Assembly (NCBI GenBank): GCA_002402275.1
Contig: DHFN01000040.1
Span: 5,957 to 18,778 of the forward strand
Length of the DNA: 12,822 bases
DNA from: Anaerolineales bacterium UBA4823
GTDB taxonomy: Bacteria; Chloroflexota; Anaerolineae; Anaerolineales; UBA4823
Reading direction: 5' to 3'
The translations under genes and the position numbers were made by a program. Below, piece by piece: positions 1 to 6,656 of the stretch. Each line of letters opens with the position of its first letter. Position 1 is the stretch's first letter. The notes below the pieces were generated by a model. That model saw only the letters and a program-made list of their open reading frames with translations. It was not told the origin of the DNA and made no database searches.

Positions 1-244
1 CCGCTTTGCATCAAAAACCATCCACGAATTAGGATCACGAATAAACGAAAATAATTAGGGACCGGTACATCATTTATATTCCGAAGCCCAAAAGAAAGAG
101 GCTATATCAATTGTTATTGGTTTTATCAACAAAATATCAAGCTGTATGGTGGCTAATTATATTGGAAAAAAGCTATTAAGCTGAAATTGGCGGAGGCAAC
201 AGATAGGACCTCGTCAAAAACATTTATCTACTGAGGCTAACCAC
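1..244. other. Left flank without a convincing gene
   Basis: AT-rich stretch in which no frame on either strand gives a supportable coding region. Two plus-strand frames are open from the left edge but stop almost at once: frame 1 at 52-54 and frame 2 at 56-58. The frame 2 tail (ending ...LGSRINENN) could be the last 18 residues of a gene outside the window, but nothing distinguishes it from chance. The far end must hold the promoter of the DUF488 gene; I see no convincing -35/-10 pair. Confidence 0.5.
233..236 (+). promoter_or_regulatory. Ribosome binding site of the DUF488 gene
   Basis: GAGG lies 8 bases before the ATG at 245 and supports that start codon. Confidence 0.55.
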
Positions 245-589
245 ATGATCAAATTAAAAAGAATCTACGAAAAACCAGATAAAAACGATGGTTATCGAGT
301 TCTAGTGGATCGGCTATGGCCTCGGGGAGTTTCTAAAGAAAAAGCCGCTCTAGATCTGTGGCTTAAGGAGATTGCCCCATCTCATGAATTGAGAAAATGG
401 TACGGTCATGATCCTGAGAAATGGCCTGAATTTCAAAATAGATACAAGGCAGAAATCCTGACCAACCCAGAGCCCCTCAATAAACTCAGAGAAATCACCA
501 ATCGAGAAGAGACGGTTACCCTGCTATATGCTTCCAAAGATGAAAAATTTAATGAGGCTAAGGTACTCTTGAATATACTTGGTGAATAG
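245..589 (+). CDS. DUF488 family protein (YeaO-like)
   Basis: A 114-residue soluble protein whose whole length matches the DUF488/YeaO family. The family hallmarks are visible: RIYEKPDKNDGYRVLVDRLWPRG at residues 6-28, then the APS...LRKWYGHDP..W..F..RY pattern at about 44-67, and a C-terminal LLYASKDEKFNEA segment near 93-105. Length is normal for the family (about 110-125 residues). No signal peptide or membrane segment is seen. The biochemical function of the family is not established, so none is assigned. The ATG start is backed by a GAGG site 8 bases upstream and by the family alignment beginning at once. The gene stands alone on the plus strand and faces the acyl-CoA synthetase gene across 116 bases. 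Confidence 0.9.
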   Translation: MIKLKRIYEKPDKNDGYRVLVDRLWPRGVSKEKAALDLWLKEIAPSHELRKWYGHDPEKWPEFQNRYKAEILTNPEPLNKLREITNREETVTLLYASKDEKFNEAKVLLNILGE

Positions 590-626
590 TAAACCCTTAC
601 TCATGGCGGTTTAACCACAATCCGAT

Positions 627-704
627 TTGAGAAATAAATGATCAACACGATTAAGAAGATTTTTCTTTGTTACCCGTGTGTTGATCATATTTCTTAATTC
701 TCAA
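627..704. terminator. Nested inverted repeat between convergent genes, possible bidirectional terminator
   Basis: TTGAGAA at 627-633 pairs with TTCTCAA at 698-704. Inside it, ATGATCAA plus CACG (638-649) pairs with CGTG (675-678) plus TTGATCAT (681-688), leaving only a two-base bulge. A smaller AAGAA/TTCTT hairpin sits in the loop (653-667). ATTAAGAA at 650-657 can alternatively pair with TTCTTAAT at 691-698. The right edge lies one base beyond the stop codon of the synthetase gene. A clean U-tract after the stem is missing on both strands, so this is not a canonical intrinsic terminator, but the position between two converging genes makes a 3'-end role the simplest reading. Confidence 0.5.
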
Positions 705-705
705 T

Positions 706-2841
706 CTACATCATCACTCTCGCCCGGACATCCATCGCAATAACACCCTGACTAGCTTGCAGAACCCTGAGAGGATTGATTTCGAATTCCACAAATTGAG
801 GAAAATCATCCAATAATTGGGCAAAGCGTTTGATGGCTTGGATCGTGGCTGTTCGATCCGCAGGAGGTAAATTCCGGTAACCCTCCAATTTTTTTCCCGC
901 CCAAGTATTATCCAAAAGCTGCTGAGCTTCATAATCTGTAATCGGAGCCAAAGCAAATTCGATATCTTTCAAACCCTCCACTTCCACCCCGCCAGATCCG
1001 AACATCACTAATGCCCCAAATTGCTCATCTTGGACTCCGCCAATAATCACCTCCTGTCCTTCCGGAATCATCTTTTGGATATGGACCCCGAGAATTTCCG
1101 CATCAGGATGGGCTTGGAGAGCATTATGCTGAATGACTTCAAACCCCTGCACCACCGAAAGAGAATCGGAGACATTCAATGCAACTCCGCCGATATCTGA
1201 TTTATGTACAATAGCTGGTGAGGCAACTTTCATGACCACTGGATACCCCACTTTTTCAGCCAAAGCAGCTGCTTCGGCAGCGCTCCTCGCTAATCCGGTT
1301 GGAAGAGTAGGAATTTGATAAGCATCCAAAATGGCTAGCACAGCTTCAGTGGGCAGATTTATCGCTTGCTGGAACAATTTCGCTTGCTCAAGATAGGGAT
1401 TTAAAATTTCCTGTACTCGTTTGGAATCAACATCTTGGTATCGTTGAGGATCTTCCTCAGGCCTGCATAAAAATTCAGCCCGTTGCGCCAATACCGCCAA
1501 TGCAGAAGCAGCTCTTTCGGGAAAACGATACTCCGGAACATGGGCTGCTCGGAAATGTTCGACTGCTTCCTGAATTAAACGATCACCCATCAGCGCCACC
1601 ACCACGGGTTTATCTGCACTATAGATGACAGGAATCAAGGCTTTTGCCACCGCGCCAGCTGTTTGCATCGGCAATGGCTGTAGAATAGTCAAAACCCCAT
1701 CAATACCCTCATCTTTTAACAAACAAGTTAAGCTGTCAGCGTATTGTTGAGGAGTTGCTGTGGCAAGCAAGTCCACTGGATTGTTTAAACTAGCTGCAGA
1801 GGGAAGAATCTGTTTTAAGCTATCAACGGTTGCTGCGTTTAAATCCGCTAATTGCATCCCGTTCCTTTCTAGCTCATCTGCAGCAGTGGCTCCCGGACCT
1901 CCCGCGCTGGTTAAGATAGCGATGGAACGTCCGTGAGGCAGGGGAGACCATGCCAGCGCTCTAGCCCAATCAAACATTTCTTCAGTGTTATCCGCTCGAA
2001 TCACTCCAGCTCGCCAAAAAGCTGCATTGAATGCCCTTTCTCGGCCAGCCAATGCGCCAGTATGGGATGCGACTGCCCGTTGTCCACTCGCAAAACGCCC
2101 CACTTTTAATGCCACAATCGGCTTCAAACGGGTTACCTGGCTGGCTTCATGGACAAATTTACGACCATCCTTTACTCCTTCCAGGTAAAGCGTGAGCACC
2201 TGAGTATGATCATCTGCTACGATCGGCGCTAGGACATCACTTTCACAGATGTCTGCCTGGTTACCTAAGCTGATCAGATAGGAAAGACCTAAGTCTTGGC
2301 CGCGTGCCCAATCTATCACCGCAGCCAGGATGTTGCCTGATTGGGAGATAAACGCTACCTCGCCTGGTCGTGGGGGTGGCGGAGGAAGAAAGGTAGCATC
2401 CAATGGCAAGTACGGATCCATCAACCCAATGCAGTTTGGCCCAAGTAAGCGTATATGGTATTTACGGGCTATCGCAATGCATTCTTCTTCTAAATCTGCT
2501 CCTTCTTGCCCCACTTCCCGAAATCCACCAGAACCAATGATAGCCGCGCTAATTCCCCTCCGGCCAACATCCCGCAGCACCCCTGGCACATTCGCTGCTG
2601 GCACCAGCAATATCGCCAAATCAACTAGTCCAGGCACTTCAAGAATATGAGTATACATTTTATGTCCCAATAAAGTGCCCCCTTTGGGGTTGACAAAATG
2701 AAGTTCACCTGGAAAGTTACATCGGATAAGATTGCGAGCCAATGTATACCCTAACTTATTCGGATTAGTTGAGGCACCAATAAAGGCAATCCCTTTCGGA
2801 TTGAAAAAAGGTTGTAAAGAGGGGTCAATTTGAGTGGTCAT
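706..2841 (-). CDS. ADP-forming acetyl/acyl-CoA synthetase, fused alpha-beta (acetate--CoA ligase family)
   Basis: Predicted cytoplasmic enzyme that interconverts an acyl-CoA, ADP and phosphate with the free acid, CoA and ATP. In fermenters it conserves energy from acetyl-CoA or amino-acid-derived acyl-CoAs. The 711 residues show the alpha-then-beta order: an N-terminal CoA-binding Rossmann domain (about 8-140, with GAS at 22-24 and GPNCIG at 134-139), two succinyl-CoA-ligase-like domains (about 160-460, with SQSGN at 166-170 and SHTGALAG at 259-266), and a C-terminal ATP-grasp domain (about 490-711, with HKSDIGG at 546-552 and FEINPL at 686-691). His260 fits the phosphorylated histidine of the alpha part; His546 fits the conserved beta-part histidine that relays phosphate. 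A run of five prolines at 153-157 marks a linker. It is the last gene of the minus-strand block, 28 bases after ecfT. The acid specificity cannot be read from sequence. Confidence 0.93.
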   Translation of the reverse strand: MTTQIDPSLQPFFNPKGIAFIGASTNPNKLGYTLARNLIRCNFPGELHFVNPKGGTLLGHKMYTHILEVPGLVDLAILLVPAANVPGVLRDVGRRGISAAIIGSGGFREVGQEGADLEEECIAIARKYHIRLLGPNCIGLMDPYLPLDATFLPPPPPRPGEVAFISQSGNILAAVIDWARGQDLGLSYLISLGNQADICESDVLAPIVADDHTQVLTLYLEGVKDGRKFVHEASQVTRLKPIVALKVGRFASGQRAVASHTGALAGRERAFNAAFWRAGVIRADNTEEMFDWARALAWSPLPHGRSIAILTSAGGPGATAADELERNGMQLADLNAATVDSLKQILPSAASLNNPVDLLATATPQQYADSLTCLLKDEGIDGVLTILQPLPMQTAGAVAKALIPVIYSADKPVVVALMGDRLIQEAVEHFRAAHVPEYRFPERAASALAVLAQRAEFLCRPEEDPQRYQDVDSKRVQEILNPYLEQAKLFQQAINLPTEAVLAILDAYQIPTLPTGLARSAAEAAALAEKVGYPVVMKVASPAIVHKSDIGGVALNVSDSLSVVQGFEVIQHNALQAHPDAEILGVHIQKMIPEGQEVIIGGVQDEQFGALVMFGSGGVEVEGLKDIEFALAPITDYEAQQLLDNTWAGKKLEGYRNLPPADRTATIQAIKRFAQLLDDFPQFVEFEINPLRVLQASQGVIAMDVRARVMM

Positions 2842-2847
2842 TACAAT

Positions 2848-2854
2848 TCCCTTT
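2848..2854 (-). promoter_or_regulatory. Ribosome binding site of the acyl-CoA synthetase gene
   Basis: AAAGGGA on the minus strand, 6 bases before the ATG at 2841. It supports the annotated start and translation from an upstream operon transcript. Confidence 0.65.
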
Positions 2855-2869
2855 CACCTGAAAATATTA

Positions 2870-3730
2870 TTAAGACAAAAATACAGGCGGAACCCAAAAT
2901 TTTCCATAGGAAAAGAAGGATAAGGCTAAAGAGATAATCAAGAGCAAAATCGAGAAGCCAATCAAGATATAATCCCGACGATGATATTCGAGGGTATCCA
3001 GCCAGCTGCGGGGACCAATACCGAAGGCACGCAGATCCATCGCATCAATGATATCTTCACTAGCAATAATTGCATGAATAGTAACCGGTACAATTAAAGG
3101 TGCCATTTTCCGGACTTGAGCAATCAACCCGCCGCGTAGTTTTTCCAGTTCATAACCACGTGCTTTTTGGGCATCCAATGTAAGCTGAAAATCTCTTCCA
3201 AAAGTAGGAATAAAGCGCATGGTTAAATCGATAGCATAAGCAAATTTATCCGGCAAACCTAATCCTCGGAAAGTGATGCCATAATGGGCAGGATTGATGG
3301 TATACGGAATAACGATGGTCATACCAGCCAGGCTGAAAACGCGTAATAATTGGCTTAAGGCAAAAAAAGTTCTTTCCCAGGTAATATTAATGGTCGGTTG
3401 CCAGCCAAACAGGGAAAAAGGTAAAATTAAACGGGTAATGAGGTGTTCTTGGCGGTACACCTCTATTCCCCCTCTTCCAGTCAAAAAGGTCAACAGTGCA
3501 AAAAAGAGGATAAAACTGATAATGAACAACATGGGACGCCGCATCTCTTGCCATTCTACGCCTGAAGTTAATAAAACAATCAATGCCACCAGTGCAAAAA
3601 CAGACAGATAGCGTATATCCCAGAACAGCAAAGTAGAGACTAAAAAACACCCGTAAAAGATAAACCAGGCTCGGGGATCGAACCATTGCACCAAGGATTT
3701 TCGTTCTCGATAACGCCAGGCTACCAGCAC
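2870..3730 (-). CDS. ecfT: ECF transporter transmembrane coupling protein EcfT
   Basis: Membrane scaffold that couples ATP hydrolysis in the EcfA domains to toppling of the S component in an ECF vitamin/micronutrient importer. The 286-residue protein is strongly hydrophobic, with segments near 24-62, 75-93, 128-150 and 255-275. It carries the two cytosolic coupling motifs of the family: AQKARG at 187-192 in the canonical A-R-G form, and a variant AMDLRAFG at 230-237 where the usual form is closer to A.E.RG. The start is GTG at 3730, chosen because AAAGGG (3738-3743) lies 7 bases upstream; an overlapping ATG at 3746 is in another frame. It follows the S-component gene after 69 bases that contain a strong stem-loop, and precedes the acyl-CoA synthetase by 28 bases. 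A dedicated EcfT next to its own S component and ATPase is the group I ECF arrangement. Confidence 0.9.
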   Translation of the reverse strand: MLVAWRYRERKSLVQWFDPRAWFIFYGCFLVSTLLFWDIRYLSVFALVALIVLLTSGVEWQEMRRPMLFIISFILFFALLTFLTGRGGIEVYRQEHLITRLILPFSLFGWQPTINITWERTFFALSQLLRVFSLAGMTIVIPYTINPAHYGITFRGLGLPDKFAYAIDLTMRFIPTFGRDFQLTLDAQKARGYELEKLRGGLIAQVRKMAPLIVPVTIHAIIASEDIIDAMDLRAFGIGPRSWLDTLEYHRRDYILIGFSILLLIISLALSFFSYGKFWVPPVFLS

Positions 3731-3737
3731 AGTTAAA

Positions 3738-3743
3738 CCCTTT
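3738..3743 (-). promoter_or_regulatory. Ribosome binding site fixing the GTG start of ecfT
   Basis: AAAGGG on the minus strand, 7 bases before the GTG at 3730. It decides the start in favour of GTG, since no ATG in this frame is nearby. It begins 9 bases downstream of the stem-loop at 3753-3786. Confidence 0.6.
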
Positions 3744-3752
3744 CATTTTCTC

Positions 3753-3786
3753 GTTGCGCCGTCTTAATCACCAAAGACGGCGCAAC
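3753..3786. repeat. Perfect 13-bp stem-loop between the S-component and ecfT genes
   Basis: GTTGCGCCGTCTT (3753-3765) and its exact reverse complement (3774-3786) flank an 8-base loop. The stem is GC-rich at its base (GTTGCGCCG) in otherwise AT-rich surroundings. On the transcribed minus strand it begins 13 bases after the S-component stop codon and ends 9 bases before the ecfT ribosome binding site. No U-tract follows, so it is unlikely to be an efficient intrinsic terminator. An mRNA-stabilising element, partial attenuator or dispersed REP-like unit are the alternatives. Confidence 0.85.
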
Positions 3787-3799
3787 ATTCTTACATTCA

Positions 3800-4738
3800 T
3801 TATCTTCCCGATTGACGTTGCACAGCTGCATACGCACCCACTAAAATAGGTACCAAGATGGCAGCAAAGATCAGATTCGGCCCTGCTGATGGAAGAAATT
3901 CTCCTACTATAGCAACACTCAATGGGAACCCATTAATCCAAACATCCGAAATGGCTGCAAAACCTATCCCAATCAAATCTCCGAGCATTCCCCAAGTAAC
4001 AGCTGCTGCGATATCGAGATTATCGCGGAACAGATAACGGACCACCATCACGAGAATTAAACCGACTATGGCTGAAAGTCCCGCGAAGCCGGAGATTGGT
4101 TGATCGCCAAAAATATTTTGTTCCGGTGCAAAATAGAGCATATTCGGGACGGTGCGATTGATGACATAGACCAATGTGGCTAAAATGGATAAAACGATGC
4201 TGATGATCAATACTGTGTTGATACTTTTCTTTTTATCTGTAAAAAGCAACGCCATGCCAGCAACCAACCCAACCAGCCCATTACCGATGCTCCATTGGGG
4301 AGAAAGTCCAAAGCCAGTGAGAGCATCGCCAAACATGTTTCCCACTGCACCAGTAAAGAAGCCCACCACCGGTCCAAACGCATATCCGAAAAACATCGGG
4401 ATTGCAATCGCTGGTCGTAACGCTACTTGGCTAACCGAGGGAACAACAAAGACGGTACCGTTGAACAAATAGGAAAATATGGCATAGAGGGCAGCCCCAA
4501 TTGCCATATAGACCACTTCTCGAGTTCCTACTTCCCAAGCTTTATTCTCTCGGGTAACATAATAAATTATCAAAGCGATCAACAAACCGACGATCACAAA
4601 TACAAAGCGTAAAAGGGGGTTTTCACCGGTTTTCAATCGTTCTATACCCAATACATTTCCGCCCACATAGACTAGCAATAAAAAGATCGCCAGGATGATA
4701 ATCAAAGCCAAAGTGATAGAAGTTAATTTCCGATCCAT
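3800..4738 (-). CDS. ECF transporter substrate-binding S component (substrate unknown)
   Basis: Predicted integral-membrane protein that binds the substrate of the ECF importer encoded with it. From the chosen start it has 312 residues and about eight to ten membrane segments. An unusual N-terminal pair of helices (about 5-25 and 43-62) precedes the S-type core that begins near residue 72 with TREVVYMAIGAALYAIFSYL. The core has the glycine- and proline-rich stretch at 108-160 with RPAIAIPMFFG, GPVVGFFTGAVGNMFGDALTG and IGNGLVGL, typical of this S-component type. A second GDLIG motif lies at 253-257. The start at 4738 is preferred over an in-frame ATG at 4771 because AAAGGAG lies 7 bases upstream and the extra 11 residues (MHENSYERSKP) overlap that site. 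Substrate is not predictable from sequence; neighbours suggest cofactor or nucleoside metabolism at most. Confidence 0.85.
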   Translation of the reverse strand: MDRKLTSITLALIIILAIFLLLVYVGGNVLGIERLKTGENPLLRFVFVIVGLLIALIIYYVTRENKAWEVGTREVVYMAIGAALYAIFSYLFNGTVFVVPSVSQVALRPAIAIPMFFGYAFGPVVGFFTGAVGNMFGDALTGFGLSPQWSIGNGLVGLVAGMALLFTDKKKSINTVLIISIVLSILATLVYVINRTVPNMLYFAPEQNIFGDQPISGFAGLSAIVGLILVMVVRYLFRDNLDIAAAVTWGMLGDLIGIGFAAISDVWINGFPLSVAIVGEFLPSAGPNLIFAAILVPILVGAYAAVQRQSGR

Positions 4739-4744
4739 GGGTTT

Positions 4745-4752
4745 ACTCCTTT
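4745..4752 (-). promoter_or_regulatory. Ribosome binding site choosing the start of the S-component gene
   Basis: AAAGGAGT on the minus strand, with GGAG 7 bases before the ATG at 4738. It is the strongest Shine-Dalgarno sequence in the window and argues against the longer reading from 4771. Confidence 0.75.
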
Positions 4753-4810
4753 CATAACTATTTTCATGCAAACCTGATAGATAAGGATGAAAAATCCGCG
4801 TTGAATAACA

Positions 4811-6442
4811 TTAACTAACCTGAAGGTGAGCTAGCGCCTCCGCTCGTAAAAATCGTTTACTGATGGGCAGCATATCGAGATTCAATCGCAATAGGGATGT
4901 AGGAACAACATTCCAAGAACGCAATTGATTGAAATCATTTAACACTTGATCGGGTTTTCCATCCGCCACAATACGCCCATTGTTCATTAATACTACCCGG
5001 TTAGCATAAATTACTGCCAGGTCAATATCGTGAGTAATAAAAAGGATTGCCTCGAAATTTGGTAATTGAACAATGGCATCCATAAAATCCATATAATTTT
5101 GATAATCTTGCCCGGCGGTGGGTTCATCCATCACTAAAATCCGTGAGCGCATCGCTAATACTGCAGCAATACTCACCCGTTTCTGTTGCCCAAATGATAA
5201 TGAGAGTGGCGCCTCTTTCTCCTTGCCAGAGAGATTGACGATTTCAATAGCTTCCAGCACCTCCTTTTCGATCTGCGCGGCAGGATGACCTAAATTCGTT
5301 GGGCCAAACGCTAATTCATCATAAACCGTAGAGGCAAAAAGCATGTGACTCGGACTCTGAAAAACATAACCCAACGTTTTTGCCACTTCTGCTACGCTCA
5401 GTTTATGGGTATCCACCCCATCAATCAATACCCTCCCCTGCAATGGTTTGAGTAAGCCAATGGCATGTTTCACCAAGGTGGTCTTACCAGCGCCATTTGC
5501 CCCTAAGATCGCAATAACATCCCCTCGATGAATCTCAAATTGGATGTCCTGCAAGACAGCCGGGGTTGTTTCATATCCAAAATAAACATCTTCGAACTGA
5601 ACCAAAGCGGGTTGACCGGTTTCTTCACTTTGTCTTTCTACAGATGGTAAGACTTTCAAATCCTGCGGAGGAGGATCTTGAATCGCTCGCTTAAGAACCT
5701 CTTGAGCTGGCAATTTAATCTCATGATAATTTACAACCTTATATAACCCCTCTACTGCCCCCTGGTAATGAACCATCCCATTTTCAATCAGCAAAACCTG
5801 ATCCGGCCTAATATTTAGAACATCTTCCACTCGATGCTCCACCATTAAAACGCACATTCCCTCATCCACCATCTGACGAACGATTCGCAAAGTATCTTGA
5901 GCACTGACCGGGTCTAGGCTGGCTAATGGTTCATCTAGCAATAAAATTTTGGGCTGCATCGCCAGTACTCCCGCCAGAGCAACTTTCTGTTTTTCGCCTC
6001 CGGAAAGGTTGAAGGTCTCACGATCACGTAAATTCTGAATACCTATATAATCGAGTGCCTGATCAATCCTCAAGGTAATTTCCGAACGATCCAGCCCAAG
6101 GTTTTCTAACCCAAAAGCCACCTCATTGCGAACCCGCGTCCCTAAGATTTGACGCTCTGGATCCTGTAACACAGTTCCCACCAGTTGGGATATCCGAGCT
6201 AATGGAAGATTGTGAATTGAATTTCCTTCTATTGAAATTTCTCCTTGCAATTCCCCTTTATAACTACGTGGAATTAAACCATTTATACAGCGAATTAATG
6301 TCGTCTTCCCACACCCACTTGCACCCGCAATTAACATCAACTCACCCGGTTTCACTGAAAAAGAAATGCCCTGAATCGCGGGAGTTGAACGTTCGCGATA
6401 GCGAAAAGTAACATCCTTAACCCAAACAGCTATATTATCCAT
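4811..6442 (-). CDS. ecfA: ECF transporter fused double ATPase (EcfA-EcfA')
   Basis: Cytoplasmic ATPase of the ECF importer, with the two nucleotide-binding domains that are usually separate (EcfA1 and EcfA2) fused in one 543-residue chain. First domain (about 5-240): Walker A GASGCGKTT at 40-48, Q-loop Q93, signature LSGGEKQ at 146-152, Walker B ending in D170-E171, switch H203. Second domain (about 282-525): Walker A GANGAGKTT at 314-322, Q-loop Q362, signature LSFGQQK at 415-421, Walker B D439-E440, switch H471. All catalytic residues are present in both, so two active sites are expected, with a phenylalanine replacing a signature glycine in the second. A linker of about 40 residues with a PPP run separates the domains. 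It is the first gene of the ECF block, followed after 72 bases by the S component. The start has no well-placed ribosome binding site (AAGAG is adjacent to the ATG). Confidence 0.93.
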   Translation of the reverse strand: MDNIAVWVKDVTFRYRERSTPAIQGISFSVKPGELMLIAGASGCGKTTLIRCINGLIPRSYKGELQGEISIEGNSIHNLPLARISQLVGTVLQDPERQILGTRVRNEVAFGLENLGLDRSEITLRIDQALDYIGIQNLRDRETFNLSGGEKQKVALAGVLAMQPKILLLDEPLASLDPVSAQDTLRIVRQMVDEGMCVLMVEHRVEDVLNIRPDQVLLIENGMVHYQGAVEGLYKVVNYHEIKLPAQEVLKRAIQDPPPQDLKVLPSVERQSEETGQPALVQFEDVYFGYETTPAVLQDIQFEIHRGDVIAILGANGAGKTTLVKHAIGLLKPLQGRVLIDGVDTHKLSVAEVAKTLGYVFQSPSHMLFASTVYDELAFGPTNLGHPAAQIEKEVLEAIEIVNLSGKEKEAPLSLSFGQQKRVSIAAVLAMRSRILVMDEPTAGQDYQNYMDFMDAIVQLPNFEAILFITHDIDLAVIYANRVVLMNNGRIVADGKPDQVLNDFNQLRSWNVVPTSLLRLNLDMLPISKRFLRAEALAHLQVS

Positions 6443-6656
6443 CTCTTAGTCAATATTTGTTTTGAATTTCGATGATTTAGATCAGCTTGATTTTCACAAA
6501 AGAAATTAACGTCAGACCTGCATAAAAGTCATCAACTACCAAGACAAGATAAACAAAGATTTATTTTTATGGTGTCTTTCTATTGTATCCTTTTGGTCTT
6601 GTGTTTAATCATTTTTTGGAGTGCTTTTACTCAAAATGAATTTTGATCCAAAGATA
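6443..6656 (-). promoter_or_regulatory. 214-base AT-rich leader region upstream of the ECF operon
   Basis: No gene is seen here. On the minus strand a possible -10 box TACAAT lies at 6582-6587, though no good -35 accompanies it. Just downstream is a symmetric stem-loop (6541-6578): AAGACA/TGTCTT and ATAAA/TTTAT stems split by a two-by-two internal loop, with a 12-base apical loop. A weak palindrome, TCAAAATGAATTTTGA (6631-6646), lies soon after the SAM hydrolase stop codon but lacks a U-tract. I looked for purine, SAM and TPP riboswitch signatures and found none. The length suggests that the ECF operon has its own promoter separate from the SAM hydrolase gene. Confidence 0.35.
6541..6578. repeat. 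Symmetric stem-loop in the ECF operon leader
   Basis: AAGACA (6541-6546) pairs with TGTCTT (6573-6578) and ATAAA (6549-6553) with TTTAT (6566-6570). The two stems are separated by a two-by-two internal loop and capped by a 12-base loop. It is AT-rich, so thermodynamic stability is modest and chance cannot be excluded. Confidence 0.4.

Noticed and set aside
2..58. Open plus-strand frame at the left edge ending in TAG, possibly the tail of an upstream gene.
   Set aside because: Only 18 residues, no recognisable motif, and another frame is open nearly as far, so it cannot be told from chance.
590..618. Small inverted repeat TAAACC...GGTTTA just after the DUF488 gene.
   Set aside because: Six pairs around a 13-base loop without a U-tract is too weak; the larger structure at 627-704 explains the region better.
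3387..3746. A 119-residue minus-strand frame overlapping ecfT.
   Set aside because: It is a shifted frame within ecfT, whose own frame carries the family coupling motifs and a ribosome binding site.
4739..4771. N-terminal extension of the S component from an ATG at 4771.
   Set aside because: The strong AAAGGAG site lies inside this extension and is correctly spaced for the ATG at 4738.
6631..6646. Palindrome after the SAM hydrolase stop codon as an intrinsic terminator.
   Set aside because: The stem is only six A/T-rich pairs around a four-base loop, and no U-tract follows.
6443..6656. A known riboswitch (SAM, purine or TPP type) in the ECF operon leader.
   Set aside because: None of the conserved core sequences of these classes could be found by reading the transcribed strand.
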